Source of the DNA: Microcaldota archaeon
GTDB lineage: Archaea; Micrarchaeota; Micrarchaeia; Anstonellales; J096
Length of the DNA: 13,313 bases
Assembly (NCBI GenBank): GCA_015520875.1
Contig: WAPD01000047.1
Coordinates: 1-13,313 of the forward strand
Direction: 5' to 3'
Part shown: piece after piece, positions 1 to 7,598 of the stretch
How positions within the stretch are numbered: the first letter of the stretch is position 1
How the letters are laid out: every line of letters starts with the position of its first letter
Translations under genes and position numbers: made by a program
Notes under the pieces: model-generated
The model's database searches: none
The model's input: the letters and a program-made list of their open reading frames with translations, nothing else
Told to the model about the DNA's origin: nothing

Positions 1-2109
1 GGTTATTACAAACCCCAATTTACCCCATATTTTCTTTATGCCAAAGAGGATGGAACATTAGAAAAAATATGGAAGGAATTTAGAATAAAAAGATTGGAAA
101 AGAGAGAAGTTGCAGATGTTAAATTGATTAAATCCCTTGTGTTAGACACACCGGAGCCCTACGAATATGATATTCCATTGAAAAAACGCTATCAAATAGA
201 CACAAGAACAAAACCCCAATATGAAAAATCCAAACTTCGTTATATGGCATTTGATATAGAGGTTTATAATGAGAATGGAAATGTTAATGCTAATAAGGAT
301 CCTATTATTGCTATTTCCTATTCAACACCTGAGAAAAATGAAGTTTTAATGTTAAGCAATGGGAACAATCCCACAGAATATAAAACAGAAAAACAGCTAA
401 TAAAGGCATTCATGGACAAAGTTCTTATCTATGATCCTGATATTTTAATAGGATATAATTCTTTTATGTTTGACTTGCCTTATTTGCAAAAAAGAGCCCG
501 AAAACTAGGGGTTCCATTTAATGTGGCTCGTTATGGTCTGGAGATGGGGAGAAAAAAGGTTAGAATTCCAGGGAGGATACATGTAGATATGTTTAGGGTT
601 GTTAGGCTGTTTAAAAGGCTGGGAGTTATTGAAGTTAAAGACTATACATTGAAAACCGTTTATGAAACTTTGAAAGGAGAGGAAAAAACGATGGTTGTGA
701 AAGGAGATATTTGGAAGTTGTGGAAAGATGGGGACAAATCTTTGGAAACTTATTCTCTGTCGGATGCTGTTGCAACACGGGAGATCTTTGAAGAGTTTTT
801 TGATTTGATAATAGAGCTTTCCCACACCTCTAGAACATATATGCAGGAATTGGTGTCAAGCTCCCCTGGGCAACTTGTTGAAAATCTATTGTTGTATGAA
901 GGTGGAACCTCTTTTTTAATTCCTCCATTACCTTCACAAGATGAAGTGGCTTGGAGAGAGGAAAACCCGATAAAAGGAGCTTATGTAAAATTACCAGAGC
1001 CTGGCATCTATTCCAATATAGTAGTTTTAGACTTTAGAAGCCTGTATCCTTCCATTATTATAACCTACAATATCGATTATTACACATATAATAAAGAGGG
1101 TAAAGGTTATATATCTCCTTTGGGACATGCTTTTTTAGACAAGCCCCAAGGATTGATACCTTCCATTTTAGAGAGATTGATAGATGAAAGAGATAAAATA
1201 AAACAACAGTTGAAAAAAGATCCCGAGAACATGGAATTAAAGGCAAGGTCCCATGCCCTGAAGATATTGGCAAATTCTTTCTATGGATATATGGGATATG
1301 CAAGAAGCAGATATTATTTAAGGGAGGCGGCAGAGAGCGTAACAGCATGGGGAAGGAAACACATTTTAGAGGTTATAGAAGAGGCAGAGAAATGGGGTTT
1401 TAAGATTTTATACACAGACACGGATTCTGTGTTTTTAATATATGAGAAAAAAGAGGATGTTTTCAAGTTTTTAGAATATATAAATAAGAAATTGCCCGGG
1501 AAGATGAGATTGGATTTAGAGGATTTTTATGTTAGAGGGTTGTTTGTAACAAAAAAAGGAGACGATAGCGGTGCTAAGAAAAAGTATGCTTTGCTCTCTG
1601 AAAAAGGCCATGTTAAGATAAGGGGTTTTGAATTAGTAAGAAGGGATTGGAGCCCTATAGCAAGGGAAACCCAAAGAAAAGTTTTGGATATTATTTTAAG
1701 AGAGGGAAGCAAGGAAAAGGCAATAGAATATGTAAAATCCGTTATAGAGAGATTGAAAAGAGGGGACGTGGACCCTAAGGAATTAATAATAACATCCCAG
1801 GTTACAAAGGCATTGGATAGATATGAAGTTACAAGTCCAGAAGTTATGGCCGCAAAAAGGCTAAGACAACATGGGATAAAAGTAAGAGCCGGAACCATTA
1901 TCCAATATATTGTTTCATCCCAAGGTTCCAGTATTTCGGAAAAGGCATGGCCCTATGAACTGTTCAAAAAAATGAACCTAAGCTATGACGCTGATTATTA
2001 TATAAATAATCAAGTATTACCTGCTGTTATGAGAATAATACAGGAATTGGGAATCTCGGAAAGTGAGCTAAAGGATAAATTTAAACAACGTTCCTTGGAC
2101 ATGTTTTAG
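1..2109 (+). CDS. polB: Family B DNA polymerase, 5'-truncated by window edge
   Basis: Replicative/repair DNA polymerase with 3'-5' proofreading. The reading frame is open to base 1 (702 codons visible), so the true start lies outside; the TTG at 94 is internal. Archaeal PolB is usually about 780 aa, so roughly the first 60-90 residues are missing. Exonuclease motifs are intact: Exo I DIE (D at 253), Exo II NSFMFD (457-474) and Exo III YSLSD (751-765). Polymerase motifs are intact: A DFRSLYPS (1030-1053), B KILANSFYG (1261-1287) and C YTDTDS (1411-1428), plus the thumb-side RGFELVRRDW block. The enzyme should therefore be active. The usual YxGG motif between the domains reads IKGA (970-981). 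The extreme C-terminus QRSLDMF (2086-2106) resembles a PCNA-interacting peptide. The next gene starts 1 nt after the stop. The family assignment is very secure; the PCNA contact is inferred. Confidence 0.97.
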   Translation, partial: GYYKPQFTPYFLYAKEDGTLEKIWKEFRIKRLEKREVADVKLIKSLVLDTPEPYEYDIPLKKRYQIDTRTKPQYEKSKLRYMAFDIEVYNENGNVNANKDPIIAISYSTPEKNEVLMLSNGNNPTEYKTEKQLIKAFMDKVLIYDPDILIGYNSFMFDLPYLQKRARKLGVPFNVARYGLEMGRKKVRIPGRIHVDMFRVVRLFKRLGVIEVKDYTLKTVYETLKGEEKTMVVKGDIWKLWKDGDKSLETYSLSDAVATREIFEEFFDLIIELSHTSRTYMQELVSSSPGQLVENLLLYEGGTSFLIPPLPSQDEVAWREENPIKGAYVKLPEPGIYSNIVVLDFRSLYPSIIITYNIDYYTYNKEGKGYISPLGHAFLDKPQGLIPSILERLIDERDKIKQQLKKDPENMELKARSHALKILANSFYGYMGYARSRYYLREAAESVTAWGRKHILEVIEEAEKWGFKILYTDTDSVFLIYEKKEDVFKFLEYINKKLPGKMRLDLEDFYVRGLFVTKKGDDSGAKKKYALLSEKGHVKIRGFELVRRDWSPIARETQRKVLDIILREGSKEKAIEYVKSVIERLKRGDVDPKELIITSQVTKALDRYEVTSPEVMAAKRLRQHGIKVRAGTIIQYIVSSQGSSISEKAWPYELFKKMNLSYDADYYINNQVLPAVMRIIQELGISESELKDKFKQRSLDMF

Positions 2110-2110
2110 A

Positions 2111-3052
2111 ATGATTGCCAATTTTAACTATAGCTATTTTTACAATATGCATGGCTATTTATTTGAAGATTTTAAGGTTAGGCATTATGATTTTTACAAG
2201 AGCGTTAAATTGCTCTATAAGAAATTGCCATTGTATTGGATAAAGGATATTCCGGAAGAGGATGTTGTTTACACTTTGGGAGCTTTGCACCTGGCAAATG
2301 CAAGGTTTTTTAAAAAGAAATTCATATTTACCGAGGAATATTATCCAAGGCATCCTTTGAAGGATTTTATAGCAAAAAGTTATTATAGACTTTTCAAAGG
2401 ACATCTATTCTTTGCCTCTACTCCGATTACATATGAGTTTTTGAAAAATGCCGGGATAGATGTAATGTTTGTACCTCCTGTGTTTCCAAGACCTAAAAAG
2501 CCCAGAGGAGAATTTATTCTATATGTGGGGAGGCCCGAGCCTGTGAAACGGTCGGAATATGTAATTGAGATAGCAAGGCAGTTTCCTGAAGAAAAAATAG
2601 TAATGGTGGGAATGTCCTTGACAAGAACAAGCTATAGCTTTGAAACAAGAGGGAACAAAGAATATCTTAATGAAATAAAAAATAATGCTCCAAAAAATGT
2701 TGAATTGATAGAAAGCATCCCAAAAGAGAAAGTTTTTGAATATTATAAAAAAGCCAAAATGTTATTAGTTCCATCATTATCGGAGGGGTTTGGATTGCCT
2801 GTGATAGAAGCTTTAGGACATAGCGTTCCTGTATTGGCAACAAGAGAGGTTCCAAGTTCTTCTTATTTACCCGAAGAATGGAGAGTTCCAAGAAAAGAAA
2901 GTCCATTGGAATGGACAAAACGTGTTCGGAAAATCTTGGAAAACTGGGATAACGAGGTTGAAAAAGCACTTGAATATGCTAAAAAATACCATCTGTTTAA
3001 AGATGATGTATTCCATAAAGAGAATAAGGAAAGGTTGGGGGAATATGTATGA
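2111..3052 (+). CDS. GT4-like glycosyltransferase
   Basis: Probable retaining glycosyltransferase of the GT-B fold, transferring a sugar from an activated donor; acceptor and sugar cannot be read from the sequence. The C-terminal donor-binding half is recognisable: a strand-loop ILYVGRPEPVKR near residue 140, then the EGFGLPVIEAL block with the E-x7-E pair at residues 225 and 233, typical of GT4 enzymes. At 313 aa it is shorter than most family members (about 350-400 aa), and the N-terminal acceptor half is diverged. No signal peptide or membrane helix is evident, so it is probably cytoplasmic or peripheral. The ATG lies 1 nt after the polymerase stop with no Shine-Dalgarno site, and the gene overlaps truD by 4 nt (ATGA), implying translational coupling. 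A role in surface glycan or protein glycosylation is suggested only by the sequon-rich lipoprotein downstream. Confidence 0.85.
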   Translation: MIANFNYSYFYNMHGYLFEDFKVRHYDFYKSVKLLYKKLPLYWIKDIPEEDVVYTLGALHLANARFFKKKFIFTEEYYPRHPLKDFIAKSYYRLFKGHLFFASTPITYEFLKNAGIDVMFVPPVFPRPKKPRGEFILYVGRPEPVKRSEYVIEIARQFPEEKIVMVGMSLTRTSYSFETRGNKEYLNEIKNNAPKNVELIESIPKEKVFEYYKKAKMLLVPSLSEGFGLPVIEALGHSVPVLATREVPSSSYLPEEWRVPRKESPLEWTKRVRKILENWDNEVEKALEYAKKYHLFKDDVFHKENKERLGEYV

Positions 3053-4080
3053 GATTCTTAACAAAAACTAGGCCTAATATTAAGATCACATTAGATAAAG
3101 ACACATTCCATGTATATGAAATAGATGAATCTGGAACAGTTGTAAATGAGAATTATAGAATAGATGAAAAGGGGTCTCAAAAGGTTTATGTTTTGAAAAA
3201 AGTGGGATGGTCTACAGATACTGTTCTAAAGAAAATTTCTAGAATAACTCAAGTTCCATTAAAGTACATAGGATTTGCAGGCATGAAAGATAAAAATGCC
3301 ACAACATACCAACGCATCACTGTTCCAAAAGAGATCGATGTTCAAATAAAGGATGTTGAATTGATAAAAGCAGGGAAAAGGATTAAAAAGATTAGAATGG
3401 GAGACCTATGGGGAAACCTTTTCCATATCTACCATCCTGAGATAAAAAAATTGGAACCTGTGATAGAGGAGCTCCCAGGCTATTTTTTGAACTATTTTGG
3501 GGAACAAAGGTTTGGAAGGGAAAACATAACAGTAAAAGTGGGACTATTGTTGTTGAAAAAGAGATGGGATGAAGCCTTGATGTTATATCTAACAGAACCC
3601 CGAGAACAGAATAAAGAGGTTTTAGAAATAAGAAAAAGAATTAAAGAAAGGGAATTAATTCCTTTTCCAAAACACATGAAACATGAGAATTGGATTTTAG
3701 GAAGGTTAAGGGAAGGAAAATCCCCTAAACAGATTTTATTGGAACTTCCTAGGAATTTTTCCCTAATGTTTATACATAGCGTACAATCCTGGATTTTCAA
3801 CAGGGAAATTGATTTAAGATATGATGCAAATGATTTAGTTAAAGAAGGACATTTAGTAGGATATGAAAGTCCTTTGAATAGGTATCAGAAAGAGATTCTA
3901 TCGGAACTGGGGCTGGAGAAGGATGATTTTAGAATGAAGGAATTACCGACGCTTAGGGCAAAAGGATCTCCACGTAATATCTTGGAACAATATTATGATT
4001 TGAAAATCGAAAAAAGATTGGAATTTAAGCTTCCGAAAGGATCATACGCAACGGTCTTTTTAAAAGAACTAACAAAATAA
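3049..4080 (+). CDS. truD: tRNA pseudouridine synthase TruD
   Basis: Isomerises a specific uridine in tRNA to pseudouridine (position 13 in the bacterial enzyme; archaeal TruD/Pus7 proteins may also act on other sites). The catalytic segment [15 protein letters not shown] is present with the nucleophilic aspartate at residue 81, and the family signature NYFGEQRFG follows at residues 148-156. The 343-aa length is at the short end for the family, and the C-terminal part of the TRUD insertion region looks compact. The start ATG overlaps the glycosyltransferase stop (ATGA); a G-rich stretch about 10 nt upstream (TTGGGGGA) is one of the few Shine-Dalgarno-like sites in the window. The gene for Pth2 follows after 1 nt, so two tRNA-related functions are grouped here. 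Assignment is confident. Confidence 0.95.
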   Translation: MRFLTKTRPNIKITLDKDTFHVYEIDESGTVVNENYRIDEKGSQKVYVLKKVGWSTDTVLKKISRITQVPLKYIGFAGMKDKNATTYQRITVPKEIDVQIKDVELIKAGKRIKKIRMGDLWGNLFHIYHPEIKKLEPVIEELPGYFLNYFGEQRFGRENITVKVGLLLLKKRWDEALMLYLTEPREQNKEVLEIRKRIKERELIPFPKHMKHENWILGRLREGKSPKQILLELPRNFSLMFIHSVQSWIFNREIDLRYDANDLVKEGHLVGYESPLNRYQKEILSELGLEKDDFRMKELPTLRAKGSPRNILEQYYDLKIEKRLEFKLPKGSYATVFLKELTK

Positions 4081-4081
4081 T

Positions 4082-4420
4082 ATGAAGCAAGTTATTATAA
4101 TTAGAAATGATTTGAAGATGGGCAAGGGAAAGCTTTGTGCCCAAGTGGCCCATGCTTCTTTAGAAGCCTATAAAAAAGCTCCTTTTTTCAACAAGGTGAA
4201 ATGGGAAAATACAGGTGTGAAAAAAGTTGTATTAAAGGTTAATTCTGAAGAAGAGCTCTTGGAACTTTGGGAAAAGCTAAGGAAAGAGGGGCTAAACGCT
4301 GTTTTGATAAGAGATGCTGGGCACACACAATTAGAACCTGGGACAATAACGGCTTTGGGCGTGGGCCCTTACGAGGATGAAAGATTGGACAAGATAACAG
4401 GACACCTAAAGCTTTTATAG
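4082..4420 (+). CDS. pth2: Peptidyl-tRNA hydrolase, archaeal/eukaryotic type Pth2
   Basis: Cleaves peptidyl-tRNAs released from stalled ribosomes, recycling tRNA in the cytoplasm. The protein is full length for the family (112 aa) and nearly all conserved blocks are visible: the N-terminal strand [20 protein letters not shown], with the conserved lysine and histidine of [10 protein letters not shown] (K17, H24), and the signature [20 protein letters not shown], read as DAGHTQ starting at D78 and continuing to about residue 96. It is unrelated to bacterial Pth. It starts 1 nt after truD, fitting a shared transcript. No promoter is apparent: a TTTTTAAAA run at 4057-4065 lies only about 21 nt upstream, too close to be convincing in AT-rich DNA. 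Confidence 0.97.
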   Translation: MKQVIIIRNDLKMGKGKLCAQVAHASLEAYKKAPFFNKVKWENTGVKKVVLKVNSEEELLELWEKLRKEGLNAVLIRDAGHTQLEPGTITALGVGPYEDERLDKITGHLKLL

Positions 4421-4431
4421 TTTTGTATAGA

Positions 4432-4977
4432 ATGTTGTTTATGCTCTTGATTTTACTGTTATTAGCAGGATGTTTGCAGCCCCCTGCTCCACCACAAGTA
4501 AATGAAACCCTTAACGATACCAATATAACAATAAAGGTTTCAAACACAACATTGCCTGAGTTTAATGAAACACCTACGCCTAAAAAAGTGGAAAAACCTC
4601 CTGTTAAAAAAATGGATCCTATTTTAAAGGAAAGTGTAAAGAGTTCCAATGGTGTGCTTTGTACAGGAAACTGGAGTTATTCCATTTTCAATCATAATGT
4701 AAGCATTTATTTTGGGAAGGTTCCATTTTATAGCATTGACAATACAACCTATATTTTATGGAACAATAGCATTTACATTTACAATAATGGAACCTGTTCC
4801 GATGTTAAATATCCTCCATGGGACAATCCTTTCAAACGAGATCTTGAAATAAAGACTGTGATAAAAAGGCTTGGGATAAAAGTAAAATGCGAAGAAAAGA
4901 AAATAAACCTAAGCTGTCTTCAATTTGCTGCCAACAACAGTAGTATCTCTTCTAACCAATCTATTCAAGTAGGATAG
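4432..4977 (+). CDS. Secreted sequon-rich putative lipoprotein, unknown function
   Basis: I do not recognise this family. From the ATG at 4432 the protein (181 aa) opens with a leucine-rich hydrophobic signal and a lipobox LAGC (C14), so it is predicted to be exported and lipid-anchored. A proline- and threonine-rich linker with PTPKK and KPPVKK follows to about residue 60, then a compact domain with four further cysteines (VLCTG, GTCSD, VKCEE, LSCLQ) that could form two disulphides. I count 14 N-x-S/T sequons, which suggests heavy N-glycosylation. An in-frame TTG at 4423 would add three residues and leave a 2-nt gap to pth2; the ATG gives a tighter signal peptide. It is the last gene of the plus-strand unit, and its final 69 nt overlap the convergent minus-strand gene. 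A T-rich stretch at 4994-5010 could end this transcript. Confidence 0.8.
   Translation: MLFMLLILLLLAGCLQPPAPPQVNETLNDTNITIKVSNTTLPEFNETPTPKKVEKPPVKKMDPILKESVKSSNGVLCTGNWSYSIFNHNVSIYFGKVPFYSIDNTTYILWNNSIYIYNNGTCSDVKYPPWDNPFKRDLEIKTVIKRLGIKVKCEEKKINLSCLQFAANNSSISSNQSIQVG
4893..4908 (-). terminator. Putative T-rich terminator of minus-strand unit
   Basis: Read on the minus strand, the bases just past the TAG of the 229-aa gene are TTTATTTTCTTTTC, the pyrimidine/T-rich signature of archaeal intrinsic termination. No hairpin is needed for such terminators. It lies inside the opposing lipoprotein gene, so it must also serve as coding sequence there (a lysine/glutamate-rich stretch). In AT-rich DNA such a run can be fortuitous. 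Confidence 0.35.
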
Positions 4978-5598
4978 AACTTGTTGCCATAGGGTTTTTG
5001 GCTTTGGTTTGTATGTGAAAGGCTGGGACAATGTGTGCTTTCTAACTTTTAATGCTTGGTATAAATCAGGGTTATCCTTAACATAGGATAAAACAGCATC
5101 AGTAATTAAAGATGGATACTTTTTAGCCACAGTTAACATAAAGCGTTCCAACACCTCAAGATCTGCTTTGGAATTTGGATCTCCATAATTGGCTTTATAT
5201 TGAAGGGCAGCATATTCCAAGACATTCTTATACCTAAAAAACCTTTCCTTAACTAAAGAAGGCATTGTTTTCAATAATTCGTAGGCCATTTGGTATTTCT
5301 TTTGTTGTAAGGCATAGGAAATTAAGTTATATTCTCCCAGCCTTGCATTGAACAAAGGTGCTGTGCCAACCTTACCCATTAGAACATTCATTAAACGGAT
5401 CCCTAAAGCTTCCCTATCCTTAGGAACGCTTCGAATTAGCATAAAAGGTAGGTTTTCATCTCTGAAGATAATGGTTTTTGTGATTGATCTCCACTTGGCC
5501 ATTAGAAATCTATCCGTTAAACTGAAGTTGGTTAAGGAACGTAGCATCTCGTTCCTTTCTTGCTCTCTGATTTGGCCCTTGGAGATTTGTTTATACAT
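4909..5598 (-). CDS. Hypothetical helical protein, possibly a degenerate ankyrin relative
   Basis: The function is unknown. It is 229 aa with no signal peptide or membrane segment, and strongly helical and basic. The stretch around residues 85-155 has paired helices that resemble worn ankyrin repeats: NLISYALQQKKYQMAYELL and NVLEYAALQ echo the TPLHYA...VVKLLL pattern of the two genes upstream, but without the TPLH turn. The basic tail (KPKPKTLWQQ, then RLVRR) overlaps the lipoprotein gene on the other strand. The ATG start is supported by a TATA-like TTTAAATA centred 26.5 nt upstream, implying a leaderless mRNA separate from the 67-nt-distant ankyrin gene. It could equally be an unrelated helical-repeat protein. 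That it is a gene is fairly safe: a long frame with its own promoter, in operon direction. Confidence 0.72.
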   Translation of the reverse strand: MYKQISKGQIREQERNEMLRSLTNFSLTDRFLMAKWRSITKTIIFRDENLPFMLIRSVPKDREALGIRLMNVLMGKVGTAPLFNARLGEYNLISYALQQKKYQMAYELLKTMPSLVKERFFRYKNVLEYAALQYKANYGDPNSKADLEVLERFMLTVAKKYPSLITDAVLSYVKDNPDLYQALKVRKHTLSQPFTYKPKPKTLWQQVLSYLNRLVRRDTTVVGSKLKTA

Positions 5599-5620
5599 AT
5601 TTTAACATTTACTGAAACAT

Positions 5621-5628
5621 TATTTAAA
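5621..5628 (-). promoter_or_regulatory. TATA box for the 229-aa gene
   Basis: The minus strand reads TTTAAATA, close to the archaeal TATA consensus. Its centre is 26.5 nt upstream of the A of the ATG at 5598, placing transcription initiation at or within a base or two of the start codon (leaderless). It sits in the only sizeable gap of the minus-strand unit, just after a T-rich stretch, which favours a real promoter over chance. Confidence 0.6.
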
Positions 5629-5641
5629 GTTAACCTTTTCA

Positions 5642-5658
5642 CAATAAAATAAAAATAT
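5642..5658 (-). terminator. Putative T-rich terminator after the second ankyrin gene
   Basis: Immediately past the TGA of the ankyrin gene (5666-5668), the minus strand carries TTTTTATTTTATTG within a longer T-rich run. This is the usual form of an archaeal intrinsic terminator, and it is followed at once by the TATA box of the next gene. Together the two elements account for the 67-nt intergenic gap. Confidence 0.45.
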
Positions 5659-5665
5659 TAAACAA

Positions 5666-6865
5666 TCAAGATAGTACCTCGGGCTCATAATCAAAAGGCT
5701 TTTTCCCAAATCTATCTTTAATCCTAACACTGGCACCGTTGCTTATTAACAAATCTATAATGTCATTGTGATCTTTGATTACAGCATGGTGTAAAGGTGT
5801 TCTTCCCAACAAATCCTGGGCATTTATATTTGCACCTTTAGCTACCAAATATTTTACCATTTCAAAATTCCCAGCTCTCGAAGCAATATGCAAGGGTGTT
5901 AAACCAATATCTATGGCTTCTTCCATAAGTTGATTCACATAATAAAGCTCCACTGTTGCTCCAGCTTTTTCAAGCAACCCCATTATCCTTGAGCCCCAAT
6001 ACCTAAGAACTTCTTTTAAAGAATTCCTATTCTTTAGATAGTTTTCAAAATCTTTGGGATAGGTCCTTGCATTAACATTGGCACCCCTCTCTATTAGCAA
6101 TTCCATTAGTTCCATGTTCCCGAGTTCAGCAACATAATGAATAGGTGCCTTTCCATTGTTGTCAAATACATTTGGTTTTGCTCTATTTTCCAATAGAACC
6201 TTTGTTGTTTCAACATCACAGCTTTCAATAGCATAATGTAAGGGGGTCTTTCCTAGATTATTCCTTGCATTAACATTGGCTCCCTTTTCTATCAACGATT
6301 TAACAATTTCAGCATTTCCCAAACGAGATGCTAAATGCAAATAAGTTCCCCAAGAAAAACCCCTGTTAACATCCTCATATTCTAACAAAAGTTTAACTAC
6401 ATCTAAATGTTCTCCTTCTATTGCATAGTATAATGGAGTTTCATTGGCAGTTGTTTCAGCTAATGGATCAGCTCCTTTGCTTATTAAAAATTTAACCATT
6501 TCCAGATTTCCAAACCTTGAGGCCATATGCAAAGGTGTTTCTCCATTACTAGAAATTTCATTTACGTTTAATCCTTTTCCCAATAAGAATTGAGCTTGCT
6601 CTACTGTTCCAAAACCAGCAACAAAATAAAGCAAGCTCCTTCCCATGAGATCCTTTACTTTATAGTTTCCCTGTTCCAATCCTTTGACCAAAGCCATCTT
6701 TGAATTGGTGGTGAAGACAAAATATTCCCCTGAACCTATGGATAAAATAAGATTTCTTATTTGCTTTACCATAGGTTGGTCTTGTTTAGGTAAGTGGTCC
6801 AAACGAGGGGATAAAGAAGGCTTTTTAGAGCTAAAGTGGAGTTGTTTTTGTGATTTTTTGTGCAT
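5666..6865 (-). CDS. Ankyrin-repeat protein (8 full repeats plus cap, interrupted)
   Basis: A 399-aa protein of ankyrin repeats, a scaffold for protein-protein binding; partners are unknown. The N-terminus (residues 1-70) is basic and has no signal peptide, so it is probably cytoplasmic. Repeats fall at about 74-106, 107-139, 140-170, 171-203, 204-236, 237-268, 320-352 and 353-385, with a C-terminal cap at 386-399. Repeats with the ASRxGNxE(M/I)VK form alternate with a TPLHYAIE form. Between 268 and 320 an atypical 51-residue stretch breaks the series; it keeps a helix resembling the second ankyrin helix (RIMGLLEKAGATVE). The gene starts 2 nt after the preceding ankyrin gene stops, so it is almost certainly co-transcribed and translationally coupled with it. 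No catalytic domain is visible. Repeat identity is certain; the biological role is open. Confidence 0.93.
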   Translation of the reverse strand: MHKKSQKQLHFSSKKPSLSPRLDHLPKQDQPMVKQIRNLILSIGSGEYFVFTTNSKMALVKGLEQGNYKVKDLMGRSLLYFVAGFGTVEQAQFLLGKGLNVNEISSNGETPLHMASRFGNLEMVKFLISKGADPLAETTANETPLYYAIEGEHLDVVKLLLEYEDVNRGFSWGTYLHLASRLGNAEIVKSLIEKGANVNARNNLGKTPLHYAIESCDVETTKVLLENRAKPNVFDNNGKAPIHYVAELGNMELMELLIERGANVNARTYPKDFENYLKNRNSLKEVLRYWGSRIMGLLEKAGATVELYYVNQLMEEAIDIGLTPLHIASRAGNFEMVKYLVAKGANINAQDLLGRTPLHHAVIKDHNDIIDLLISNGASVRIKDRFGKKPFDYEPEVLS

Positions 6866-6867
6866 TT

Positions 6868-7569
6868 TTAGGATTTAGCTTTCTCTTTTAGTAGCGCTGC
6901 AATACCCCCTTTTCCGTTCTTCAGAGCAAGAGATATCGGAGTTTCTCCTTCATTGTTTCTCATTAAAGGATCTGCCCCATGTTCTAATAAAAGCTCTATT
7001 AACTGAACATGCCCCCCATATTTTACGGCATTATGGAGAGGAGTATTTCCTAAATTATCTTGTGCATTTACTTCTACCCCTACTTCCAATAGAATTATTG
7101 TTACCTCTGGGTCATTGGAGATAGCAGCCTTATGTAAGGGTGTTTCTTTTAAACTATTTCGTTCCTTTACATCGGCGCCCCTTTCAACAAGTAATTTCAC
7201 AACACCTTTGCTCCCATGTAAAGCAGCATAATGCAAAGGGGTATTTTTATAATGGTCTTTTTTATTTAGGTCAAGTCCGGATTCTATCAGAGCTTTTGCT
7301 AATTCAACATCATCATATTTAGCTGCCAAATGTAGTAATGTTTTTCCCTTCCTATCCTCTGAAAATATGTTTCCACTATTAAAGACCTCCCTAATCCATT
7401 TATCATAATTGAGAGCCGCTAATTCTCTATGATGGTTTCTTAAAAACTCTTTAAGTTGTCTAAGGATTATTTGCTTAACATCAGAATTCTCTTCTATTTG
7501 AACGTCCCCACTAACATTACCTAAAGGCCTTTGTTGTTTTTTCGTCACTTTTCTGTTATTTTTTATCAT
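6868..7569 (-). CDS. Ankyrin-repeat protein (5 repeats)
   Basis: A 233-aa protein with a lysine-rich leader (MIKNNRKVTKKQQR), a helical region at about 30-65 and five ankyrin repeats at about 73-106, 107-139, 140-172, 173-206 and 207-233, showing TPLH turns and GADV/GADP loops. The last repeat is a cap with TPIS. It has no signal peptide, membrane helix or enzymatic domain, so a cytoplasmic binding scaffold is the natural reading. It lies 22 nt after the helicase gene and 2 nt before the larger ankyrin gene. A TATA-like run overlaps the helicase stop about 23-25 nt upstream of the ATG, so the ankyrin pair may have its own leaderless transcript as well as read-through from the helicase. Archaeal ankyrin proteins have no general known function. 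Confidence 0.92.
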   Translation of the reverse strand: MIKNNRKVTKKQQRPLGNVSGDVQIEENSDVKQIILRQLKEFLRNHHRELAALNYDKWIREVFNSGNIFSEDRKGKTLLHLAAKYDDVELAKALIESGLDLNKKDHYKNTPLHYAALHGSKGVVKLLVERGADVKERNSLKETPLHKAAISNDPEVTIILLEVGVEVNAQDNLGNTPLHNAVKYGGHVQLIELLLEHGADPLMRNNEGETPISLALKNGKGGIAALLKEKAKS

Positions 7570-7587
7570 AATGTTATTTACGGGAAA

Positions 7588-7598
7588 TATTTTAAAAA
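7588..7598 (-). promoter_or_regulatory. Putative TATA box overlapping helicase stop codon
   Basis: The minus strand reads TTTTTAAAATA; the TAA of the helicase (7592-7594) lies inside it. The element centres about 23-25 nt upstream of the ankyrin ATG at 7569, slightly short of the ideal 26-27 nt. It is a plausible internal promoter for the ankyrin pair, but AT-rich sequence makes chance matches common. Confidence 0.35.

Noticed and set aside
505..1898. Open minus-strand frames of 96-123 codons under the polymerase
   Set aside because: They lie wholly antisense to conserved polymerase motifs, have low-complexity Ser/Phe/Pro-rich or hydrophobic composition, and no promoter is apparent.
2077..2086. 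A TATA-like AAATTTAAAC upstream of the glycosyltransferase as a separate promoter
   Set aside because: Spacing is about 28 nt but the match is weak; with a 1-nt gap to the polymerase gene, co-transcription explains the arrangement equally well.
94..2109. TTG at 94 as the start of the polymerase gene
   Set aside because: The frame is open to base 1 and the upstream residues (YYKPQFTPYFLYAKEDG) read as the polymerase N-terminal domain, so the gene is simply cut by the window edge.
4239..4649. A 136-codon minus-strand frame under pth2 and the lipoprotein
   Set aside because: Its sequence is the antisense of a conserved Pth2 signature, and it bridges two well-supported genes on the opposite strand.
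5690..7340. Regularly spaced similar DNA stretches resembling a repeat array or CRISPR
   Set aside because: The roughly 99-nt period is one ankyrin repeat (33 residues); similarity is at protein level, and there are no identical repeats with unique spacers.
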